Assembly: GCF_000350225.1 (NCBI RefSeq)
Contig: NW_005178929.1
Coordinates: forward strand, 62,001-126,000
Direction of reading: 5' to 3'
Source: Chondrus crispus
Lineage: Eukaryota > Rhodophyta > Florideophyceae > Gigartinales > Gigartinaceae
Length of the DNA: 64,000 bases
Translations under genes and position numbers: made by a program
Notes under the pieces: model-generated
Told to the model about the DNA's origin: nothing
What the model saw: the letters and a program-made list of their open reading frames with translations, nothing else
Database searches by the model: none
Shown here: positions 51,170 through 61,474 of the stretch, piece after piece
Position numbering within the stretch: the stretch's first letter is position 1
Layout of the letters: each line of letters opens with the position of its first letter

Positions 51170-51515
51170 GTTTTCCAATGACCGTGCGATATACACTTCA
51201 GCTGTTGTATGCTGGCCGCGTAAAATTTACAGCTCGCTCTCCCAGGGGTCGTTCAGTCAACACTCGTATTGCGTATTCTCGGGAAACACAAACTTTGTCC
51301 TCGTGACACCTTTCGCAGCTGTAGTTGGACGGTCTTGCTCGTCGTTGTTTCGAAGACGTTGGTCAAGGGACGAGACGGAGTGCCAAGGAATGATTTTCGG
51401 TAGGGTGCAATTGGAAAATTTTAGGTCCTGTCCTTTCCAGTGTCTATTCCTCCCCCTCCATTTGCCCCCAGGTGGCTGTATTGCTGTATTGGGTACGTGT
51501 ACGTGTACTGTATTG
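49891..51515 (-). repeat. left arm of inverted gene duplication
   Basis: Matches 57120-58759 in inverted orientation over the whole gene, its intron and about 350 bp of upstream sequence (GTACGTGTACTGTAT near the outer end). Identity is near complete in the exons and intron and lower in the upstream part and last 100 bp of coding sequence. Confidence 0.88.
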
Positions 51516-53108
51516 TAGACACTATTGTACAGAGAGGCGACCCTTTCAAGGCCTGTCTCACGCTTGCATCCTGAGTTGACGACCTCTCGTCTTTTGACCG
51601 ACGCAGTGTTTATGAAAGGGCATGTGTTATGCGGGTCTGGTTATTTACCAAAATGTTGTCATCGGCAACTGCCGTGCGAAATCTGGTCAAAGAGGTTGAG
51701 AGCACTTTTCAACTCTCCAGTTGTTTGAAAAGCACGGGATTTTGTTGGCGGAAAGGGTCCACCGGGACAGCGGATGTCGCCTCGTAAAACGCCGAGTCAA
51801 TCACAAAGTATTGCCTTCCTACTCTACAAGAATGCCTGCGGGCAGATATGCCTCTCGATCCAAACGGCCTGCTATATTTATCACTGGTTGATTCTCATGA
51901 ACTAACGAGGACGCCTACATTGGCCAGCCTTTCTTGAGATATCGTGCACTGGTTAATCGTGAAACATGCTGGACTTCGTTGAAGAGTGAATGGCGATCAT
52001 AGGTCGCTATCTCGCACACGATTGTGTTCGCCAGGGCTGGAGTAAGACGCACAATGCTATTGTCTCAATGATGTCAGGTACGAATGAGACAAGTATGTAC
52101 GGCGATCTTCGATCTTGTCTAACGATGATCTGCTTGGGTGTCGGCATCATCATCGCTGCTTGCGACATATGGAACCCAATGATGTCGACGGCAATGCGCG
52201 TGCTCACTTCGAGGCTCCGCATTCAGCCTGCAGAGGACCGATGCATAAAGTGAATACGAATGCGCGAACATAAAAATGTGAGAGAAAATTGTTAGTCGTG
52301 AATGGGGCGATCGCGGGTGCTACTACCGTTGCTGGCAATAGATCTGAGATCTTCCCGTCGTAATAGCAGGCTTAGAAATCAGTCTATGCTTATCACGGGC
52401 GATAGAACAGACATCTGATCGCGAAGATACACAAGGATGACATCCCCGCCAATTTGACACTTAACAAGCATCGAGGAGCGAGAATGTCGATTAGGGGAGG
52501 TTGCAAAGCAACAGAAAAAATTGAAAAAGTCGATCACTTAATGTTCCCAAGCCCAGTCTCCTTTAGTAAAAAGCGAAAAGAGAATTTCATGACAAGGAGA
52601 ACGCGATCTGTGGGGGGAGGGGGGGGGATGATGTCGCAGGCGACCGGGAGACTTTATACGGAAGCACGGAAGTGAAACCCGAGGCCGTCACGAGGGATCC
52701 CCGAAAATTTTTCTATCAAAAGTGAATATGAGATTGCTGCAAGGACTGTACAGCACAAGCGACGCGCACCGGGGCGCACGGCCGAAACTATGGATCAGCA
52801 TCAGATCAGAATGGGTTTCAAATATAACGTAAAAAATGTATTGTCTTGTCTTGCCGAGCCGAATGGGGTTACTCACAGAATGAGACGACACGTGTACAGG
52901 CTGCATGCGCACCACGTGTCCACTCTTGGATGCGATACGGTGCCAGAATTCTCGACCCACTCGCATGTTCATCGGCGGTGTGAATCCGGGCGGACATCTC
53001 ACAGATATCAATCCGCGTAATTAGTTCCTTCAATTCCTCAATCCGCTTTCCTTCTTTCAGGGCGAACCCAAAGGCAATCCTTAGTGGAAGTTTGCGAGCT
53101 CAGCAAAA
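51516..53108. other. spacer inside inverted duplication, no gene supported
   Basis: Short frames only. The 52688-53011 minus frame and 51990-52253 plus frame have no recognisable domain. Because NOP10 just downstream is made of tiny exons, a small spliced gene could still be missed. Confidence 0.45.
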
Positions 53109-53556
53109 ATGTACCTCATGAAGACGGAAGACGGGACCTATACGCTGAAGAAGGTCAGCCCAGATGGCAAACCGACAAAGTCTGCCCACCCATGTACGCC
53201 TCAATGTTCTATGCTCTTGTGGGACCTTCTTCGCACATGCAAGCTCTAACAGGCTTAATCCTTTCCTCAACGCTTTTTCTTCTCTCGAAACAGGTCGCTT
53301 CTCCCCAGATGACCAGTACAGCCGGCACCGTGTGATTACCAAGAAGAGGTTTGGTAGGTGATTGCCATCTCACGACATTTGATGAGTAGCTCCATGTGGT
53401 AATTGTCAAATTATGTCTCCTGGAACCTTATTCGCAGCGGCCCTTGTCACGTCTGTGCATATTTTCGTACTGACCTTAGTCCCGCTCAATGATGCCTATT
53501 TTGCTACATATACAGGTCTTTTGCCGACCCAGAGGAAGACCAGCTCTGAGAAGTAA
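53109..53556 (+). CDS. NOP10: H/ACA snoRNP protein NOP10 (three small exons)
   Basis: Exons 53109-53193, 53294-53353 and 53516-53556 (introns 100 and 162 nt, all GT-AG), giving 61 aa, the usual length for NOP10. Start MYLM; then YTLKK, KPTKSAHP, RFSPDDQYSRHRV, KKRFGLLPTQ, which are the family blocks in order. The residue at the first splice junction is Cys where most NOP10 have Ala (HPARFSP). NOP10 binds the pseudouridine synthase dyskerin/Cbf5 in nucleolar H/ACA RNPs and telomerase. No single exon exceeds 29 codons, so it is invisible to simple ORF finding. Confidence rests on all three exons joining in phase. Confidence 0.92.
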
Positions 53557-54177
53557 CGTACCGCAGTAGTTTCGCCGTATGGTTCGCGGGCGGAGCGATG
53601 CGGAGTTTAGAAGTCTCGGCAAGTAGTCGGTTGTCCTTGTACCTGTGAATATGTCCGCTATTTGCTCATTGTAAACACTGTCCCGAGAATTTCGAGGAGC
53701 GCCATTGCTGCTCCTGTTCCTCATTCTGCGCTTGTTCAGAAATAGCTCGAATCTTGCTACATGCTGCACTGGAGAGAGTGCCCTCTCTCGTCAAAAGTAC
53801 ACACTTCGGTTTTAAGAGAGGTGAAAACGGAGTCGTGGCTTTGCGCAGACATCCTTCAGAAAGCATGGCTCCATTATCGACTACATCGTACCGCATGCTC
53901 TGTCAGCTGCCACACGCTCTATCTATTGTAGAAATGCACTTTTCCGTCCCGTGATACTTACTATGTATTTAAGCGGAAGCGTAGTGCCCGCCGGAATTAC
54001 TGGTTGTGCATACGCCTATGCACTACCAAACTTTTATACACAACGCTACGATAAGAGTAGTAGCAGGAACTTCTCACTCAGCTATCCCATACCCGCAAGC
54101 GCAAACAACAATGCAACAATACACTGCATTATCCCAACTCTATTACACAACGGAAATCAGACCACACCGTCCCACAT
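53557..54177. other. intergenic, convergent 3' flanks of NOP10 and iscU
   Basis: No coding signal beyond short frames. Confidence 0.5.
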
Positions 54178-54743
54178 CTAGTTCTGAGCACCAGCTTCCG
54201 TCCGCTTCTCCTTCAGATTTGCGATAGCTGCCTTGATGGCATCTTCAGCGAGCATGGAGCAGTGCAATTTAACAGGAGGTAGACTCAATTCCTTTGCGAT
54301 ATCACTGTTCTTGATCTTCCTAGCGTCATCTACGTTCATGCCCTTCACCCATTCGGTTGCTAACGACGACGACGCAATGGCAGATCCGCAGCCAAACGTT
54401 TTGAAAGCAGTCTCCACAATTTCCCCGTCGTTATTCACTCGGATTTGAAGTTTCATTACGTCACCGCATGCAGGGGCTCCGACGAGACCTGTGCCCACGT
54501 TCTTGTCGTTCTTGTCCATACTTCCGACATTTCTGTGAAACAAGGTGACAATAAATTTCACAGATTAGTTTTCTTCGAGTTGGCAGAGTCGCAATAGAAA
54601 TTAAATGAAGTCGGGTGATACACATACCTTGGATTCTCGTAGTGGTCAATTACCTTGTCGTGGTAGGCCCGAGCGGCACTGGCGTACGACGGGCGCACGG
54701 CATGTCGTGCTTTGGTGACCGCTGCAACGCTGAGCCTCTGCAT
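54178..54743 (-). CDS. ISU1: mitochondrial iron-sulfur cluster scaffold IscU/ISU1 (two exons)
   Basis: Exon 1 54743-54628 and exon 2 54532-54178, intron 95 nt (GTATGT...CACAG), 156 aa. Residues 1-26 are an Arg/Ala-rich mitochondrial presequence, followed by YHDKVIDHYENPRNVGS at the family start. The three cluster-ligand cysteines are present: C61 (GAPACGDV with D63), C87 (FGCGSAI) and C130 (LHCSML). The LPPVK motif (123-127) that binds the Hsp70 chaperone directly precedes the last Cys. It assembles [2Fe-2S] clusters with cysteine desulfurase and frataxin in the matrix. The splice join falls inside the Arg of ENPR and restores the family sequence exactly. Confidence 0.95.
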
Positions 54744-57119
54744 TTCAGATGATACACGAATTCACAGTCTCCTTTCTCAACGAAAAAAATGGAAGCACGG
54801 TTGTTTAGACAAGCCGATGTCGAGAAATTCTGGTTCATCTGTAGCTACATTAGTAGGAGATAGCTCCATGCTCTACTGTAACCGAGGTATCATACCGGAA
54901 CGAAGAAAAAATTTGATGACTTCTTGAGTCTCGCCGTAAACTATTATTTTCTGTTTACTTTTCGGTGGACAGTATGACAGCCCCATGGAGAAAAATTTGT
55001 GGTTCTCAGCCGCCTAGAACAAGGCCAATGTGTGTGGGGGCATTCGCAGAGAAAATTTAAGACGTGTGAATGGACAGGCTGCCGCAATGGTCAATATGCC
55101 CTGAGGCCGTGAAGACATGTCGTAACAGTGCCATTTTGGGTTAGACCTCGCGTGTTAGATAAGGAACATGTTACAAGCTTTTGAACCTGGTTAGATCTCG
55201 CAAAGAACACTGGATCATGATCCCAGCATGCTCTCGTGGTCATCCCCATAATTCCCCGACTGCTCCTGCAGCTAAGTAACGTTTGGAGTCCTTTATAACT
55301 TTTTTGCACACAAGGGGCTCAGTGAAGGTTGCCCCTCAGGTCAGATATTCCTCACTCGTTCCTCACTCTGTTGCAGTCACTCTTTCACAATTTTCAATAT
55401 TCTTCAGTCAGAAGCAGCATTACAAATGATGAATTGCTTCTTCTTCCCGCTGAGTTGTGCAACCGAAATGCTTTGCAGTTGTAGCCCAATCTTTAACACC
55501 GGGTTGATCGCCGCATTAGGAAGCTTTACCCATAGAGAAGTTCTATCTAGTCTCTCTAGAGGGGACACAAAGCCTGACACAAGGCCCGCTTTTTAAGAGT
55601 CGTTTTTTTTGCATCTTAGTTAAAATTGTGCTACAACGAAAAGATCCCCTGCTTTGTTCAATGAGCTCCAATCTATGGCTAGATAGAGTTTGCTACTGTG
55701 TAACAAACTTTCCTCTTAAGCAGGTCCCGATCTTCCATATCTAGAAGAAGGCCTTCATGGCTATGCCGCACAAAACGGCATCAAGGTTCTAGGTTGGTAC
55801 GTGCGAAGAACGGTCAAGAAATATATCGCACATTTCCAGCTCAATCACAGTCCTTTTTTAATCTCACGCAGACCTCAACCTAGCTTTTTGAAAAAGGAAA
55901 GGTCTCCTAGCGAGTCTTTAGGCTCGTTACAGATGCTGAAGCACCATCTTAAGGAGATTTGTTTTTGCTTTTCATTGATAAAACTGTTCGGCATCACTAA
56001 TAACGACGGTTGCAATCACACTGAAATCGACGAAAGAAACCTTTACCGCACAAAAGTGCACGAACGGCTCCAACAAGAATTTAAATCAGCTCAGTTCTAC
56101 GCAGTCGCTGCTCTGTCTATTACAAGCAACATAAATACAGAGATAAGCCAAAACAATCTGCACCACCATGGACTGGTACCTTAACTCATTTCTATGGTAG
56201 TCTAGGATTCACGCGCTTTAACGACGAGAGATCGCGTAGCCACGGTCCCCTGACAACCACTAGAAAACTTTCGAAGACTACAGGAATTGTTGCGCTCCTT
56301 GTTTGAGGGTGTTTCGGACATGATTGCGAAAATCTCGAGCGGCTTCAATATTATACATTTCAAAGGAAGTGTGGAGTCAGAGTTCTATAATTGTTAGAAA
56401 TACTGCCTTGAGGCCAGGACAGGAATTTACAAGTATTCAATCAAGCGTCAAGGATATGCACCCTCAACTTTTTCTCTACCTGGCATCTGCTGCTCTGAAC
56501 GCTGGTTTCACCAAATGACCTAGGGAAGCCGGACAACTAACATGGCCGCCAGCTTCTACGCGTACGTCGCCTCGATCAATCTTCGACGTAAACCAAATCG
56601 CAGTCCAAGGCTCACGGGTCGACCGCTTTTACGAATCCACCTTATTTTTTAACGGGTTTATCAGAACAGATAGATAGTTATCCGGAAATGCAATTGGAGA
56701 TAAGTCGTTCATGGTTTTCAGGCAATCTTATCATTGAGGGAGGACAGTGAGGTCGCTTCTTGAGACGTGCATAAGCAGCTGTGAAACATATGCTCGCATT
56801 GAACCGATAACTTGCCCGTATGGCGATGTCACCTTGTGCTATCTTGATGCACCGCAAAATTAGGTCAATGAATAGGAACCGTATTGTTATGAAATGAAGA
56901 AAAGGCAAGGAAAAGGAGCATGATTGTCCTGAAGCCAAAGATGCAGCACAAATCTAATAACGCACAGCAGCGGCTGATGAGCATCACGATAAATAGCCAA
57001 ACCTGCACAGTACATGCCCCTTCACCTACGACTCTCCAGTCGAGCGCCGAGAGGTCGCGAACTGGAGCGAGTCTTTCACACTCCGGAGTGGAAAAGAGTT
57101 CTTGAAAGGGTCGGAACTA
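54744..57119. other. spacer, one possible orphan exon
   Basis: No identified gene. A plus frame from an AG at 55722-55723 to TAA at 56184 begins protein-like (PDLPYLEEGLHGYAAQNGIKVLGWY) and contains a good GTACGT donor near 55799, so a single exon of an unknown spliced gene is possible. The rest holds short frames only. Confidence 0.4.
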
Positions 57120-58759
57120 CCATACAGTACACGTATACATACGGAACAGAGTACCGTACAGCAAAACCCCATCCTGGGGGCAGGCAGAGGGGGAGCAATG
57201 GGAAGTTGAACAGACAGGACCAGAATTTTTCAAATTTGCACCCTACCGAAATTCTACCTCGCTATCACAACTTGACTCATCACTTCAACAGTGCCTACAA
57301 AGCGCCGACGAGCAAGACCGTCCAACTACAGTTGCACAAGGTGTCACGAGGACAAAGTTTGCGTTTCCCGAGAATACGCAATACGAGTGTTGACTGAACG
57401 ACCCCTGGGAGAGCGAGCTGTAAATTTTGCGCGGTCAGCATACCACAGCTGAAGTGTATATCGCACGGTCATTGGAAAACATGAGCTCACCAAAGGACGA
57501 CAGAGATGTCATGGAGGATCGTGAGTCTCGTTCAGACCAGAAGGAGGAACGAAAGGAAACCCGCGGTGCCGAGACACAATATGACGGCGACGCAGAGGAG
57601 ACCGACCGTGTGGAGCACGAGCACAAACCTTCACTGGGGGATGAGGATGAGAGGCGGGAAAGCGGCAAGGAAGCTGGTGAAGATCGTGAGACTGGGCCGT
57701 CAACGGAGAAGCAAAATGCGGATGAAGAGAGAGGAGTGGGGCGGGGAGAGGTGAAGGAGCCGCGGGATGAGGCGAGAGGTGAGGACCATGAGGGACGTCG
57801 CGAAGGTGGGGAGGAGCGGAGGGATGCTGAGAAAGCTGACGGGGAAGAAGTACGTGGCAAAGAAAGAGAAAGGAACGGCGGCTCAGGGCCATCCGATGAG
57901 CAAGGTGGTAGTGAACTTGTGAATTTGTTTGTGAGAAACGTGGCAAAGCATGTGATTGAGGAACAATTGGTGGTTCTGTTCAGTAAGGTACGGTTTGCAT
58001 TTTTGTAAGAGGGAGAGGTGGTAGATGTTTGAGAGTGAATGATGGAGCAGGAATGTCAGAAACGGATGCATGGATGCATTGGGCGTAGAGAGGGGAATTG
58101 GGGGTGGAGTTGCGGCTGCACATGTGGGATTTGGTTTCTGACGTTTTGTGGTTGACTTTGCTTGATGCGATGCGCTTGCGATTGTTGCGAAATGCGATAT
58201 GGTTCTGTCGACGACGCAGTTTGGAAAAGTGGACTCTGCGGTGGTGGTCCGTGACCCGCATTCGAGAGAATGCCGGGGGTTTGGGTTTGTGAAAATGCTT
58301 CACGAGGAGGAGGCTGCGCAAGCGATCGAAGCGCTGCGAGATTTTGAATTTGAGGGGCGTCGAATAGCTGTTGAGAAGGCGAAGCGGAAGGCACCGCATT
58401 CGCGGACCCCGGGTGAGTACATGGGAATTGACCGGCGCATCAGGGACCGATACTCTGGGATGAAGAGGTCGAGGGACTACGGCGGGTATGAGCACGGCGA
58501 CCCGTATGGAATGGACAGACGCGGCGGGTATGGGGGGAGAAGACACGAAAGTGATGGACGGGGACGGTACGACGACCGGGGATGGGACCCCAGGGGTTAC
58601 AGGCCGCAACCGATGAGACCATCGTATGATGGACGTGAGCAAAAGCGGGGGAGGTACGAGGGTGGTGGCGGATATGGCTCTAGGGCGGATGCAGGGGAGC
58701 AGCGGTTCAGGGAGAGGGAGGCACCAGTGCCCCGAGAGCCCGCTGATGATTTTGTATGA
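57120..58759 (+). repeat. right arm of inverted gene duplication
   Basis: Inverted partner of 49891-51515. The arms are head to head, so the promoters of the two genes face the enclosed NOP10-iscU segment. Confidence 0.88.
57481..58759 (+). CDS. Tra2-like SR-type RNA-binding protein, copy 2 (two exons)
   Basis: Exons 57481-57987 and 58220-58759, 232-nt GTACGG...GCAG intron, 348 aa. Same domain layout as the inverted copy at 49891-51169: charged N-terminus, one RRM split by the intron between RNP2 and RNP1, Tra2-type RTPGEYMG linker, Arg/Gly/Tyr-rich tail. Differences seen: a handful of N-terminal substitutions (KDDRDVMED versus KGDRDVIED, KPSLGDE versus KSSLVDE) and a C-terminal block (GGGGYGSRADAGEQRF here). 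The 3' flank is unrelated. Unspliced reading ends 19 nt into the intron, which would truncate the protein inside the RRM. Confidence 0.9.
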
Positions 58760-59636
58760 CCGTATAATGTGAGGTTTGGGCTCTTGGCGTGTTTGCTCGG
58801 GCGAATATTGCTGCAAAAAGAAGCTTGTTGCGTGTTTTTTGCGCAGGCGCTTTGAAAATGGTTGACGACGCGTGAGGTAGCAGTTGGGGGAAGAGGATCG
58901 CATTCGCTAAGGAATATTTGAAAAGTGAAACAGGAGTTTGTCGTTTTTTGAATGAGGCTTATTGGGTATCACATGCAAGCCTGTGGGAAAGTATGGGGTA
59001 GTTTGGAATGTGCGAGGAAGAGTTGTGTACATACGGTATTCTTTGTTTTGAATGTGGGGAGAAGGAATAAAAGTGACATGAATTGTCAGATAGAGCGAGG
59101 AGTGATGATGGCATGGCTCTTGGTTGTTTGCAAAGGCGCGAAGGTGACAGACGATTCCCTTGGGAAGGGGACCACCATTATCATGGGGGAGGGTGAAGGG
59201 AGATGTCATGGAACGCGGATTCCATTTTCCACTGTGCTGTTCTCGACAGGATCGTACGCGAGCTGTCGAAACCCTCCCTTTATTAGCAAATTACAGGGCC
59301 CGTTTACGACAGTAGCTCCAGCGGAGGTCAGAACAACCAATGGAGAGGGCGAGTGCTTATGTAACCACTCCCCTCATGATGATGCGTGCCCACACTATCC
59401 AAGGGCTTCTAGCAATTCCCCTTCCTCTGCCTCCTCGCGCGCTCCATCTCATGGCTGTCGCCCCTTCCCACCTTCACCTTGACCGTCAAGTCTCTCGCTG
59501 AGCTCCTCTTTGACAACAATCCCATCTCCTGCCCCTCCCTCTCTCCCGAGGAGGCCGCTGTCTTCCTCTCCTCGTCCATCTCCCGCTAACGACGCTCCCG
59601 CCCTGGGCCCTCGCATGAACGTGAGCGGACAGGGAT
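58760..59636. other. intergenic, promoter region of AMPK-beta gene
   Basis: Short frames only. A 176-codon plus frame (58952-59482) has no domain and low coding character. Pyrimidine-rich from 59410 to 59600, as in leaders elsewhere here. Confidence 0.5.
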
Positions 59637-60634
59637 ATGGGAGTCGCAGCTTCGCGAGCCGATGAGTTTGCCCCCACTCAAGAATCCACCGATGGCGACC
59701 TTCCTGAATCTTCCGCTTCTTTATCCAACGATGATCGCAACGGAAGCAGTCTCGCCAACATTACCATCACCGAGTTCATTTGGAGCTTTGGGGGGAGCTC
59801 CGTTTACGTTACAGGCGCTTGGGACGATTGGAGGGTAAAAGCAGCGCTCTCCAGAACTTCCCCCACCGATTTCACAGCAGTCTTGGCTCTTCCTGTCGGC
59901 ACTTTCCAATACAAGTTTATCGTCGATGGAAACTGGAAGTAAGTCGCCACAACCCATGCGGATCTTCGCCATTTTTTTTTACAAATACTCGTTCCCTTCC
60001 ACATGCGCTGCCGCCTGCACACAATGACACGATCCCCTTCACAAAATCATCTCATCGCTCACCAAAATCTCTTTCTACTCGGTCTTTGTGACGATCCCTC
60101 AACCCTGCACAAAACAGACATAGTCCGGCTCTCCCCACAGAACGGGACCAGCACGGCAACCTCAACAACATAGTCGTAGTGAAAGCAAATGTCCCCGAGT
60201 ACGACTCCAACGTCCAAATCTACCCGCAAGATGTCCCCAATTCTCCCGTCGAATCGTACGATTTCTCTATACTTCCGCAAGAGGATCACACCACTGAACC
60301 CCCTACCCTGCCACGGTTACTCGCGAGTGCCCCCCTCGATGCCATGACAGACGAACCACGACACGGTGCAGATTTCGTTCGATTCAACCACATGTTCTCG
60401 ACCAACTCGGACATCCCGTATGGAACGCACGAAATCTCAACCTTGGCTTCTGAGACTAGATATAAGAACAAGATTATCACCACAATTTTGATCGCTTCTA
60501 CAAACAAGGCTCAAGATCGACTCTCTGTTCCTGTGCAAGGCTATAGACAGACAAGGACCCATCCCGTTCCGATTACACATCAATCTATGGGTGAGTCGCA
60601 GTCTTTGATTTTGGATGCCCTGAATAATGTCTGA
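59637..60634 (+). CDS. SNF1/AMPK beta regulatory subunit (two exons)
   Basis: Exon 1 59637-59938, exon 2 60118-60634, intron 179 nt (GTAAGT...ACAG), 272 aa. It begins MGVAAS, an N-myristoylation motif as in other AMPK beta chains. CBM48 glycogen/starch-binding module, about 41-120: GAWDDW, YKFIVDGNW and the GNLNN carbohydrate-contact positions, with the intron inside this module (GNWK|HSPALP). C-terminal ASC domain: PPTLPRLL, FVRFNHMFS, TRYKNKIITTILIA, which bridges the alpha and gamma subunits. Floridean starch in the cytosol is a plausible ligand in red algae (inference). About 40 residues follow the usual domain end. Confidence 0.94.
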
Positions 60635-60806
60635 GAAGTAGATCCCCCCGTTGTTGGATTCCTTGCCCAGAGCAGCTGATGTGCAAACCATACAACAGAT
60701 AACAAACAACTTCTTCGCTCAACCAGATGTAATTAAAGTGTAAAGGCTCTTCTAAATTTCACAAGTCCAGTTTATTCGACATATTCGTTTTTATGTTGCC
60801 CCCGCC

Positions 60807-61034
60807 CTACGGATAGCGTTCATGCCGGGAAGAATCTTCAAGTTCAATTTGTTCTCTATTGTCTTCAACTAGAACTGTATCACGCGTCAATGTGTCTTCA
60901 GAAAGTTGTCTATCCCGTCGCGACAAAGCGAGAACAGCTAGAGAAGGCAATATAAACCAGAATCCGAAAAACGTCACCCTCCCCTTCCCACCACGAGTCT
61001 TCCACGTGACTGGTCCAAAGATTCCCCAAGGCAT
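60807..61034 (-). CDS. small single-pass membrane protein, hypothetical
   Basis: 75 codons from ATG at 61034: MPWGIFGPVTWKTRG, then a hydrophobic helix (VTFFGFWFILPSLAVLAL), basic RRDR and an acidic tail. The pattern of a short N-terminus, one membrane span and a charged tail resembles small organelle membrane subunits, but I recognise no family. The frame is open upstream to 61082 and a further 5' exon is possible. It is convergent with the AMPK-beta gene. Confidence 0.4.
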   Translation of the reverse strand: MPWGIFGPVTWKTRGGKGRVTFFGFWFILPSLAVLALSRRDRQLSEDTLTRDTVLVEDNREQIELEDSSRHERYP

Positions 61035-61117
61035 GGTTGTCACCGCTTTGCAGATGACAAACAGCCTCAAGAACCTTCGCACGAAACAATGCCACCTCCC
61101 GATTTTGGCCCCACCAG

Positions 61118-61474
61118 ATGCACTGTGCCCCAGGATCTCGTTGCCGACCGGATCGAGAATTCACGGTGATACGCAGCCCCTTGATGCTTAGCCTCGAGCG
61201 TAGCGAGGACTGCAGCGTGACTGTAGGCGTAGGCGCTGAGCGGATAGAGACGCTTCAAAATAAGTGCAAGGATTTTCACAAATCTGTTCAAAAAAAACAG
61301 GTGGAGCCGAACTGGTGCCTTGACCTTGGGGTAAAGGCGTTTTCGAGAGATGGTAATTTTTGTCTGGCACTACGGGAAGGGGTCATCGATGTGAGACAGA
61401 TTGACTCACTAAAGATGGTTTCGGCTGAAGGCAACTGGGTCGTCCTGGCGGATCTGAATCACGACGTTCGTTGA
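61118..61474 (+). CDS. unidentified reading frame
   Basis: A plus frame ending TGA at 61474. The likely protein part starts at MLSLERSEDC (61187) and reads SVTVGVGAERIETLQNK, then WCLDLGVKAFSRDG and SAEGNWVVLADLNHD. Amino-acid use looks protein-like, but no family is recognised and no introns could be fixed upstream. It lies head to head with the small membrane protein, so the two could share a promoter. Confidence 0.3.
   Translation: MHCAPGSRCRPDREFTVIRSPLMLSLERSEDCSVTVGVGAERIETLQNKCKDFHKSVQKKQVEPNWCLDLGVKAFSRDGNFCLALREGVIDVRQIDSLKMVSAEGNWVVLADLNHDVR

Noticed and set aside
57435..57946. Minus ORFs over Tra2-like exon 1 and the matching plus ORFs at 50704-51518
   Set aside because: Ser/Arg/Pro-rich shadows of the Glu/Arg-rich coding strand. 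The coding strand has the RRM and proper splicing.
57980..58903. 307-codon minus ORF over Tra2-like exon 2, and 269-codon plus ORF at 49861-50670
   Set aside because: Antisense shadows of the RRM exon. They cross the intron and have no domain.
58952..59482. 176-codon plus ORF upstream of AMPK-beta
   Set aside because: Low coding character, no domain, and it crosses a probable promoter and leader.
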